Shown here: one piece after another, positions 48,701 to 58,610 of the stretch
How the letters are laid out: each line of letters begins with the position of its first letter
How positions within the stretch are numbered: the first letter of the stretch is position 1
Assembly (NCBI GenBank): GCA_961205875.1
Contig: OY540814.1
Coordinates: 10,894,993-10,958,992, forward strand
DNA: 64,000 bases
Direction of reading: 5' to 3'
DNA from: Sialis fuliginosa
Lineage: Eukaryota > Arthropoda > Insecta > Megaloptera > Sialidae
The notes under the pieces: generated by a model
What the model saw: the letters and a program-made list of their open reading frames with translations, nothing else
What the model was told of the DNA's origin: nothing
Databases searched by the model: none
Position numbers and translations under genes: made by a program

Positions 48701-49062
48701 TCTCCCTGTACTATACTGTGCTCGTTTTACGTTCATCAAAGTTAATTCTTACAGTATTCCAATGACCTTTTACATCTGCGCAAAGGGTAATCATCTAAAT
48801 TTCAATAAAAACACACAGCGTTATGAGAAAATTAATGAATCATTTGTAATTCATCCTGACGTTATATTTATCTTCATTACAATTTCTTCAAAAGCTTCTT
48901 TACGTCTCTTTTAAAAAAATCGTTTGTGAAGTAAAATAAATATCAGCATGAATTACAAAGATAAGTAATGAAATAAATATATTTTACTATCAAATAATTG
49001 TAAAACGAATATAGCATAGCACGTTACGTCGCGATCGGTGTTTGAAACTCCTGAAAATCAAT
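45799..49062 (-). other. Tob 3' flank, probable long 3' UTR
   Basis: Downstream of the Tob stop, patches of mixed composition (48580-48740, 47340-47460, 46360-46760) alternate with AT-rich DNA, as in conserved insect 3' UTRs. Minus-strand AATAAA signals lie at 47946-47941 and 46577-46572. A minus frame at 46594-46361 (SKRVCAVCTGHL, then SNDYFYWLEVKV) is gene-like in composition, but I cannot identify it. ACAGGGTGTTTTAGTC at 47808 looks like a lone MITE end. Confidence 0.4.
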
Positions 49063-50902
49063 TTAATTGGCCACAAGAAGATGCTGGTATTGGCTGGCCG
49101 GGTAAGATCCAACTGCACCGAGCCCGAAGTTGTTAAGACCAGCGTCGAGGAGTTTGGCGTTTGTTTGTTGCTGAGCTGCACTGGCAGGTACCCCGCTAGC
49201 ACCGTCAGGACCGATAGGGGTAGTCGCACCCGGATAGAATTGGTGTTGTACCGGGTCCAAATACGAAGATGGTGTTGAGTATTTGGACGTGTACAGATCG
49301 GGACCGGGCACGCCGAATGGCTGAGCGAATTGAGTATGGTGCGCGTGATGTTGCGGATGGAAAGTCTGCTGCTGATGATGTTGATGATGGAAGAAGTAAG
49401 CCGCCGCCGGATCGGTCTGGTGCGGCGACAGAGATCGACCAGGTGAGCCTTGCGCGTGATGATGCATCTGTTGTTGCATTGCTGCTCGTTGTTTGATGTA
49501 ATTGGAGAACTCAGTGGGAGACATTCTAAAACAAACACAATACATGTAATGACAATCTACGATACGGGTAGAATCAATTATATTAATAGTATATTTTTTA
49601 TTGGTATAACAAATTAAACTATATCAATAATATAGATTTTGATCCTGCACGCAAAAATTATTATTCATATTTTAATTTTAGTAACAAATGTATAGAAATA
49701 AACGCAAGTTAACTCTCGTCAGTACTGTGTTTTCAGTTCTGTCTATAAGTAGAAGATGTTAGAGAAACCAAACAAATTGTAAGTTACAATACATTTAAAA
49801 TTTATATTAAAGTATACATATATGTATTTAGTTACAGATCTCCCACTACCAGTGCAATTATATACACAGTGCAAGTGAGGAGAGTGGTGTGTGTGTGTGT
49901 GTGTATTGTGTGTGAGAGAGAGATGTGTCCGTACTGTCCATTACGTTTAATTTTTACGATGCAGCATAGTAAAATTTCACCAGATTCTTTACAGTTTACA
50001 TTTATTATTATTAATATGGAAGAATTACAAAATTCTCTCCCGTTTTAAGAATACTGAATCAAATAGTAATATTTCTTTAAAAATTGAGTGATTGTTATGA
50101 AATATTTTTCTCCGTGCATAATCCAATCGATTGTTTTATAACGGTGACAAACTTACCTGTTAGCTCTTTTACTACTGGTTTTTAACTTCGTGCTACCAAA
50201 CTTGGTTTGGGCAAATGTTGCTGTGGTGAAGGTGAGCGGCGCAGTGGAGCGCGGGAGAAACGCAGGTACTGGACTCGGCGAGCCTTTGAACGAAGCGTTC
50301 AGTGATGTCGGTGATGGAGCTGCTGACTGTGGCGCCATGTGGCCGACAGCATTGTTCGATGCGACGGAAGATCCAGCAGGTGACACGAGTTGTGCTCCTG
50401 GAGCCGGTGCGCCATTGCCTGCGAATGCTTTCGGGGACAGACTGAGACCACTTAGTCCGCATCCTACCGCATCGATCGGTCGGAAACATTGAGCTTCAGG
50501 ATTAAATGTTTTCGTCACTTCTCTATCAGCTGATGACTCGTCTTGGGGATCGGCAGATTCACTAAAAAGTACTTTGACAGCGCCCTTTTCTCCAATGCGA
50601 TAACTGACTTCGCCGGGATCTACCCAGACAGCTAATTCTTGCGGAAGGTTTTCCAAAACATCTTGAATGGGAACACCGCTCTCTTTCGCTGCTCTTTCCA
50701 GAACAGGGTCGACCGGGTCTCCGGTCTTCAGACATCTGAACGCAGATCCTTTGAAAGGTTTTTCAGGGTACCAGTGACCTCTGAATTTGTCTTTTAATGC
50801 TTTTTCCAATTCCTCGCCAAATATGTTCACTCTCCGCCTTGGTAACTTATTGTACAGGTACGAGATGACAAAATTAAGAGCGACTTGGACTTCTATGTGC
50901 AT
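49063..50902 (-). CDS. Tob: Tob, BTG/Tob-family deadenylation adaptor, two coding exons
   Basis: Tob proteins bind the CAF1 (CNOT7/Pop2) deadenylase through the BTG domain and poly(A)-binding protein through PAM2 motifs, promoting mRNA decay and restraining proliferation. Exons: 50902-50157 and 49525-49063, joined by a 631-bp intron (donor GTAAGT, acceptor TTTTAG, phase 2); the product is 402 residues. The BTG/Tob domain is residues 1-113, with box [14 protein letters not shown] (25-37) and box [12 protein letters not shown] (86-96). It includes Trp93, the position known to be needed for CAF1 binding in human TOB1. A PAM2-type [10 protein letters not shown] lies at 133-142. FLPRST and [17 protein letters not shown] (215-239) are family signatures. 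The tail is His/Gln-rich and ends LLVAN, like vertebrate ...MAN. The start is the Met of [10 protein letters not shown], aligning with vertebrate MQLEIQVALN. The exon's frame stays open upstream to the acceptor at 51094, so an N-terminal extension is possible. Confidence 0.95.
49887..49921. repeat. (GT)n/(GA)n microsatellite in the Tob intron
   Basis: A GT dinucleotide run followed by a short GAGAGAG tract, within the 631-bp intron between the two Tob coding exons. Confidence 0.85.
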
Positions 50903-51093
50903 CTTGGGCTTGTTTTGTAACGATAGCTCGTGGGTCCGTTGTATTATAAAGTCATATGCAGACTGAGGGGGGATTTTGAGACCGCGATGCTGTATGGACT
51001 GTATGGTGAGGCCGTGATTTGACTTCGGTGTGAAATGTAGCCGTGGTGGAGTGTTTCTTATGTTGACGAGGTTGTGATTCGCAACCACGGGTT
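50903..51093 (-). other. Tob 5' UTR (or N-terminal extension) in coding exon 1
   Basis: Minus-strand sequence between acceptor TTTGTTACAG (51096-51094) and the MHIEV start. It is fully open in the Tob frame ([20 protein letters not shown], then FTPKSNHG and further), with no stop for 63 codons and no internal Met in frame. An upstream exon could supply either UTR or a start. Confidence 0.7.
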
Positions 51094-52728
51094 CTGTAAC
51101 AAACAAAATAAACTCGTTAATAAATTAAAACTACCTAACTACACAGTGGTAATATACACGAGTATCTAGCATATTATTCCTCATTCAAAAGTATTGGCTC
51201 TTTATTAAAACCCAAGGGAACTGTTAGTCTCATTGAACAGAAAGTTAGCTGAAGATAAGAAAAAAGTCTAAAGGATAATGAAAAAAAGAACGAGATGGCA
51301 ATAAACATTATGAACAAAGACGGACATAAACATAAATCTCCCGTCTCAGTTATCGCAATTTCTACTATAATAAGAGAACAAAAAGTAAAACAATTTCTGC
51401 AGATTGTTTCCATCTTTTCCTTATTAAAAGCCATCATTGAAGACTAAGCTGTTAATTGTTAATGGGACAAGTTTAGTTCAAATGAGTTCTAATAACTCGT
51501 CCTTTTCAAACGGATTTGTAATTTGTCTCTCTTTCATTGCAGAAAAGATAGCCTACAATCAGTTGCTCATTTGTTTTCTTTATTTATTTCAAAGAAAAAC
51601 GTTACAAGAACATACTCCTTTTTTCACTTTTATATATTGTAAAATATTGAAATATAATACAATTTAAAAAATATGCATTTTTTTATTTAAATAACTATAA
51701 TATTTTACAAGAAAATAAATGAAAATCGAAACGATTTCGTAATATAATACATATTTCTTTACTCGTATACAATGTATCAACGATCCTAGATCATAACATG
51801 ATAACCATAAAAATGTTATTTATCAAGAGAATGATTTGAGAATTTACCGGGTTTGTTTAGATATAATTAAAATTTAAATATATCATTTATTTTATCCTAG
51901 ATCTCGAATGAATAAAGATACCCTGGATAAATAGATCAAACAAAAGAACACACAACCTAATACCGTGTTTACATCGAAAAACAAAACAGCAACATCGTGT
52001 TTTATTTGACAAAAGTGCAACAAACTCTATACATTTTTAAATACAAAGTGTTTTAAAACACCGTGTTGCTGGTTTTTTTGGCTAAATATGTTGACATATC
52101 ACTATATGACTATACCATTGATATATTATATTTTTTATTATTTAGTTTAATCTAGTATCCTACGAAAAACACCTATATGGAATTAATTCTGTAGAAAAAA
52201 ATAGTGGAAAAAATTATTCGCAGAATTGCAATATTGGAACAGTTCTAAGTCTTCTGCATTGACGTTTTATAGAATTAATTTTTATATGTATGTACATAAT
52301 ATATGTAATTTGTAGAGAGAAAACAAAATGAAACCATAAAATTGGGTCAAACATAATAGTATTTACTCGATTACAACATATTTTATTTGCATTGAATTTG
52401 ATCAAAACAACAAATAAAAGTTTTTACACTATTCATGCCCTATTTTAAATCTTTATTCATTATAGATACTATAATAGTAAAAGCGACTATAATATGCTTC
52501 ATTTAATTGCATGATGACAATATTAATAATAATGAGTGACTTTTTGTATGATTTATATTATATGTTTAGTCATTTAATAAATAAATATTATTTCTTATTA
52601 TAAACAGTATATCATTGATTTATAATTTTTATTTACCTATCTACAATTATTCTTATTGTTAGTATAATATAATTTTCATTAATTGTTTGTCATAAGAATT
52701 ATCTTATTGCTAGTGATACAGGGCCGTA
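51094..52728. other. Probable Tob 5' intron, no features seen
   Basis: AT-rich, no exon or bounded transposon. If the Tob promoter lies near 56.9 or 58.5 kb, this is intron. Confidence 0.5.
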
Positions 52729-53552
52729 AGTACCACCAGGGCAGCCGGGGTAGTGCCCCGGGGACCCCGAACAAGAAGGGTATATCGGAATAAATTTTTT
52801 TTTAGTCAAACTCATTTTGTTTCAACACAGAAAAATTTTCAAAAAGAATAACCCAAAAAATTAAATTTAAAAAACATTTATAGAACTATCTTTAGCGCCA
52901 TCACAAAGTACATAAAAAATATACAAAAAAGAATGTCCCTCTACCATATTTTACACAAGTTATCAACGAGTACATTTTTATTTTTAAATGTGTTTTAAGC
53001 TGTTTTGAATAAAGTTTTGAATGGGAACTTGACACAATTACATATTTATAATAAGGAATACATTTTCCTTAAATCCATTTACTAATGGTCATTATAAAAA
53101 ATACTAATGATTTTCATTTTTAATTTCTTTAGGTTATGTAATAAAATTATAAGATTTAAAAATATTTAGATTTATAGGGAAATTTATAACGAGAAAAATG
53201 CATTTTTAGTGTTCCGTGAAAACGAATCCGTCCGTCAGAGTCAATTTTTTCTGAAACTATTCGACGTAAAAATTTGAAATTTAACACAAAGCTAATTTTG
53301 TTTACATTTTTTAAATAAAATCGACAAGGATTAAAAACATTAAAATAGCCTCATCATTGTTTTTTTATTTATTTTTATTTACTGATGTAGTTTAAATTGG
53401 TTATAAAATAAATATACGCGTTGAATTGATAACCTCCTCCTTTTTTTTGAAGTCGGTTAAAAATATAAATAATTAAAATTTGAAAGTATTCACATTTTTA
53501 TTTGAAAATTTTATTTTTTTCGAAAATAGTCACATCTTTAGTTACGGCCCTG
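52729..53552. mobile_element. hAT-type MITE with exact 8-bp target duplication
   Basis: Ends CAGGGCCGTAA and TTACGGCCCTG are perfect inverted complements. TAGTGATA flanks it exactly on both sides (52721-52728 and 53553-53560). GC-rich subterminal AGCCGGGGTAGTGCCCCGGG is typical of hAT derivatives. Near the right end (53425-53465) sits CCTCCTCCTTTTTTTTGAAG plus TCGGTTAAAA, the reverse of the repeat head at 23919. Confidence 0.92.
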
Positions 53553-53992
53553 TAGTGATAAAATAATTAACTGATTAAAATATTTCCATTATTAATCAAA
53601 ACTGACCTGAGAAGTCTAAAGTACATACTTACTACACGATTTTTGTGTAAATATGGACTACACGCACAAATAAGACCGTGTTAATGGGTCTATAATTTTC
53701 TTACTCTTAAAATTGAAAATTCAACACTGATTTTATATTAATATTCTACTCATTATACTTTATAACCTTGCAATTAAAATTAATATATAATTAAAATACC
53801 ATAACTAAGGAGTTTGTAATCAGGCAGACTTTACTGTAGTAACTTCATGATTAATATACATATTTCCTTAAATCCATTTCCTTCAACGAAAACATAAAGT
53901 TTCCTTAACATTCCTAACAAGATAAATAACTTTAGATTAAAAACAAAACTACACCCGACAAATGCAGCACACATTTTCGTACATATAGAATA

Positions 53993-54989
53993 CAGTGGCG
54001 TGCGCATTTAGAAGAAATTACTAATTACTCATTATTTTGATTGAAATGTGTAATAATATAGATGGTATATTAGGTATACAAGTGTTATTCTGACATATAC
54101 AAGATTAAATTGCCCAAAATATTACATAGACTTGGTTATCTATACTGCAGTAGGGTCTCTTTTAACGCGGATTTTTTTAACGCGAATTTGAAATTACGTT
54201 GTGTGATTTTCAAGGAAATTCAGGGATTCCCCATTTCGGTGAATAGAGTATCAAATGATAGTAGACAATTCAAGGAATTTAAATATGTAAACGTTTTGTT
54301 ATTATTAAAATCTTCGTTTAACAAAATTTCGCACTAGTTATAAAATTCTTATGAAAAATATAAAAAAATGGCACTTTTCAATAAAATTAAAAACTTATTT
54401 TATTTTAAGTTTTACATCAGTTTCTTTCAGATTTTTGAACTAATTTTATTTGTATTTTTTAACGATATTTTTTTTATTTTTGTGAATTTTCAGAAACATT
54501 TTTATTTTATTTTAATTGATTAATTTGATTTAACGCGATTTTAGAAAATAATGAAACGTATTCTTAATTTTACAATGTAGGCAAAAAAGAGACCCTACTG
54601 TAAATAAAGATATAAAACTACTAGACCGATTTTGATGAAACCTATAGGGTACATAACATACACATATAAACTTGAACATTTTATGAGTTATTTTTTATTT
54701 AAATATTTTATATCTGACCTATTTTGTAAATATTAAAAAAGTGTTTTTATTTTTATAATGCACAGTTATATTAGATATAACATATCAAGCAGTGGTGGGT
54801 TTACCAATAGGCTGATACCTTAAGACGATAGATTATAGAGGCGATAAGGTAATTTTTAAATAGCCTAGTAAAAAAATAATTCTAAATAATAAAGGGTAGC
54901 CAGGATCTCAGATCTGAAATTGCTCTCAACGATAGAAAAATAATAATAATAGTTAAACTTTTTGTATTCCTAGAAATAGCACGCCGCTG
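53993..54989. mobile_element. Probable hAT-like element interrupted by another transposon
   Basis: CAGTGGCGTGC at the left and GCACGCCGCTG at the right are inverted complements with one mismatch, a hAT-style terminus. The flanking octamers do not match, so the pairing is tentative. The TA-target element at 54148-54600 lies inside it. Confidence 0.45.
54148..54600. mobile_element. TA-target DNA transposon remnant, copy 2
   Basis: Ends CAGTAGGGTCTCTTTTAACG and AAAAGAGACCCTACTG are inverted complements, with TA following on the right. The left half matches the right half of the element at 2546-3082 in reverse. It is about 453 bp and non-coding. Confidence 0.75.
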
Positions 54990-56191
54990 CCTATACGAGA
55001 AATATCAGCCGTAGTAAAAACTAATCCATATGACATCGAGTTTCTTCGGCAAATATTGATTTGGCCGCGTCGCATGGGCCACAGTTGCGTTATTGGACGA
55101 TCGCGTGACATTTCTTGATAATTTCTGTGCAATATGTTACCGGAATGAACTTTTCAAGTTATTCTAAAACCGACGGCATGAAATGTCCTTTATGACAGTG
55201 TCACTTATACACATAACTGTGCATAATAATGCTTTTATGTTGCCCTACAATAACTTCCTCTGTGTGTTCACGAAAATACATTTTATTTTATGGTTTATTG
55301 GGTATAATAACATGTATTAATGCTATTAGATTGTGGGTGTGGGTTTATTTATAAAAATGTACAAATAAAAAAGATTTCCATAGTAATTTTCTTATACCTA
55401 TAAATTATTTACATATATCTGAAATGTGATGTCAATTTTACTAATTGTAAGTAAAATTATTTTAAGTCAGTTTTAGGGCTTTACATAAAATTTCACAAAT
55501 CTAAATTTGAAAATTTAAGCAGGCATTGTCTACGTCTCATTTTTTATAAAAATTGAAATTTTATAAATTCAAATTTTCTTTTAAATTAAACACATTAATT
55601 ATAAATAATATTCACATTCTATTATATTTAATTTCAAAATTGTTTTACCTCTTCATAAGAAGAGTAAAACTCAGATCAATCATGAGTACCAATCTCTGAA
55701 ATTATACAATTGCATTCTATTACATACCAAAGTATTACCTTATAAGAAATTCGAAAGCTCTATTAAATACCTTTACTCGAAAACTGATTATTTTGTAAAT
55801 TTTCTTATGCGTGACAATGTTACACATTTCATAATGTATCAAACTGCTTAGAAATAAATAAGTATATAAATATCTTACAGTAATTAATGGTCTTATATAT
55901 AATCATGCTGATATTCTAATTATTGACATAAAAACGAGCCTCTCGACGAGACATAAATAAAAATAACGTTTTGGTTAAACCTTCCCTAGTGAATTCAATT
56001 TAAAATAGATTAATTTTTACGAAAAAATGTCAGAATAAAAATCATCAATGTTATTTTACATACATAATAATATTTTATACGTTTAACGCAAGAACTACCT
56101 TTTGATAATAAATAAAATGATATAATAAAGTTTAATGCTAGTCATTCAGAGCACCATTCATAGAATTACACATAATAAATATTATCTAAAC
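54990..56191. other. AT-rich DNA, no gene seen
   Basis: A GC-richer phrase at 55015-55200 (GGCCGCGTCGCATGGGCCAC) has no reading frame or paired ends that I could find. Confidence 0.4.
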
Positions 56192-56320
56192 TAGCTCTCC
56201 TCAAACCAAGTTCTACCGCAGACTTGTTTTTTTTTTACCACAAACTGATAGTACTCTGTTATTTTTGAGCTAAATATTTATTAGGGATTATAATTTTATT
56301 TTTTAAATTTGTCAAATATA

Positions 56321-56399
<79 letters not shown>

Positions 56400-56639
56400 A
56401 CAATATTCCCCTCGCAATCCATGAAGGTAAAAGTATTTAAGGGATTACATCTAATTGTCACCTCGGAAAATGAGGCTTTTTAACAAAAAAAATTGCACCA
56501 GTTTATGAAATTTCGAACAAAGAAAATATTTTTATTTAAAATTACGTAGTCGCCAAAACATGTGGGTCGTTTTTTACCCACGCTTGACATAGACCGATTA
56601 TTTTTTGTGATTTGCGTGCCACTATTTTGAGAACCCCTG
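56192..56639. mobile_element. hAT-like remnant carrying a long (AT)n tract
   Basis: The right end TTTTGAGAACCCCTG has the classic hAT/Charlie form. The left end TAGCTCTCCTCAAACC pairs with it imperfectly (about 9 of the first 14). Flanks ATCTAAAC (56184-56191) and ATCTAAAT (56640-56647) match at 7 of 8. Confidence 0.65.
56324..56396. repeat. (AT)n microsatellite
   Basis: About 36 uninterrupted AT units, flanked by TGTCAAATATATTT and the complementary ATATATTTGACA, so the tract and its borders can fold into one hairpin. Its length is likely variable between individuals and unreliable in the assembly. Confidence 0.9.
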
Positions 56640-56836
56640 ATCTAAATGAGACACACTAACATCCTTCCCCATACGCATATATGAAAGCTCCGAACCCGAC
56701 TCAACGAAAAAAAAATCTTTCAAACGTACATACGGACACCTGAATTGCGCTAAAATAGATTTTTAACAAGTGTTACTGAATCCGAAAATAGCATCAACAA
56801 GGGAGCATCATGTATATGTACACACAGACAACATAC

Positions 56837-56990
56837 GTTCACAGTTGTGACGTAGTCTTGCCGCTCTGACGTCAGCAATGGCGTGGTGGGGGTAAGCGAC
56901 GCCAGAACGGGGGTGGGGAACGGTATCGGCGTTACCGCCCGATTAGGGGAAAAGCGGACGCACAACTCCTGCTGTCATTATATTAATCAT
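56837..56990 (-). promoter_or_regulatory. CpG-containing island with CRE; candidate Tob promoter and first exon
   Basis: A sharply GC-richer block in AT-rich DNA. It contains the full CRE palindrome TGACGTCA (56868-56875) and a second half-site in TGTGACGTAG. On the minus strand ATTAATATAATG lies just before it, and a donor-like GTATGT begins at 56836, so a 5' UTR exon of about 140 bp ending at 56837 is possible. Assignment to Tob rests on strand and position only. Confidence 0.45.
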
Positions 56991-58193
56991 CTGCCTTGTG
57001 CTAGGAAATTAACGAAACTTTGTAACGCCACTGTATTAAAATTTGAAACTCGATATTACTGATAATGTTCTAAGATTACTGATTATAATCGTACGTTTAT
57101 ATTTATTAGTAACAGTTGAACCTAGCTATATAAATACTATGTTATATGTTTATGCACTTATTAAATTTTAATATTTTTTGGAATGTTCATTTGATAAATT
57201 TTATTGTATGAATCGGAATTTATGAATAATATATAGTAGAATTAAATATGTTTATCTTTATATATACTAGATTATATATTTTATACCATATTAAAATAAA
57301 ACAAAAACAAACGAAATAATATTAAGAATTTTGTAGAAATAAATATTACGGAAACTGATATTTTTAAAGAAACACATTTATTTATGAATGATTTTAGCGA
57401 ATTATCGTTAACTATGTAGAAAACTAATTAAAAACAAAATTTTTATAAATGCTACTAAGTACCTACATATATTAAATATTTACTTTAAAAAGTTAAATAT
57501 TTTTGAAAACTTTTTCAATAAATTTTTTTTTATAGAAGTTTCGATTAACTAATCGAATATTCATTCGTGACGTTCTTTGTTTGAAATTAAATTAAACTTT
57601 TAATTGATAGAAGCAAACAATAGATTAAATTGTATCTTAATTAAAAGCTTTTGTTTTTGTTTTAAAAATAAAGTATTAGGTACATCATTTTGTTTTTATT
57701 AACGAAATAATTTTATTGATGTATTTGAATTTAAAAAATATAGATTTTTACATTTAATATTTGGGTAATATGTAGAAATATATTTTTTCAAACGCTATAA
57801 AATGTTGGTCGAGGGATAAAATTAAAAAGACATTACCTATTTTTCGAAAGTCAAATGCATAAATTTATAAAAATACCTAGTAAAAGTATGTTTTCAGGAA
57901 TGCAATATAAATTTAAAAATGTAAATTTCCAAAAGATTTATGAATGAAATATGTATACATAATTTTTTAAATGAATTATATGAAAGAAATATGAAAAAAA
58001 AATTATTTCCTTTTACATTTTATAAAAAGTAAAAAACAAATAAGTAAATACTGTCAATAAAATAAAATGATGTGTAAAAACCCTTCCAGCATAATCTGTC
58101 TACAACATATATATGTATGTAGGTTTGTATATATATAGAGCAGACATACATAAAACATCAATATGTTGAAAAGCACAAATCTATAAAACTGAC
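56991..58193. other. AT-rich DNA between the two candidate promoters
   Basis: No exon or bounded transposon is seen. Confidence 0.5.
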
Positions 58194-58610
58194 CTGAATA
58201 ATAAACGGTGGGTATATTGCATATATGTGTACGTACTAGTATATGATTAAAACCTTTACACTTAAAACTATCTTCCACATTGCCGATATTATATCCTTAT
58301 TGTGAGAAAATGAAAAACACAGTAGCACGAACGAGCACAGTATTATTAAATCACCAATGTCCACAATAACACTTCTCCAATATGCCGTGTATGTTTAAAA
58401 CCCTAATACTATGTATATAATTATCACAGTCAGCATTTGGTTCAATCTGAGCGTGTCTACACAGCTCCTCTAACAGCTCACTGTGCGAACAAGCATCGGT
58501 CGGACACAGAGCTTGCTGCTAGCGCATGCGCGTTAAGAGCTAGGTCACGAGTGGCATTTGTAGGGGAACGTCATGGCGATATTGCTTGACTTATCGTCGC
58601 TCACAGCCTA
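58194..58610 (-). promoter_or_regulatory. CpG-containing island with NRF1-type palindrome; candidate Tob promoter
   Basis: Mixed-composition block with many CpGs, including GCGCATGCGC at 58522-58531, the exact consensus of NRF1 (erect wing in Drosophila). On the minus strand a donor-like CAG|GTCAGT sits at 58194/58193, so a first exon could run from about 58.5 kb to 58194. It is about 7 kb upstream of the Tob coding start. It could instead be a divergent promoter for a plus-strand transcript. Confidence 0.45.

Noticed and set aside
48990-49538. A 182-codon minus-strand frame over the second Tob exon
   Set aside because: It is the alternate frame of the Tob coding exon (Arg/Ser/Thr-rich). The Tob frame has the family ending and correct splice phase.
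56321-56400. Possible origin or regulatory TATA array
   Set aside because: It is a plain (AT)n microsatellite inside a hAT remnant.
56750-56965. A 71-codon minus-strand frame in the CRE island
   Set aside because: Open frames are expected in a GC-richer island. It has no domain or splice support, and the CRE and position favour promoter function.
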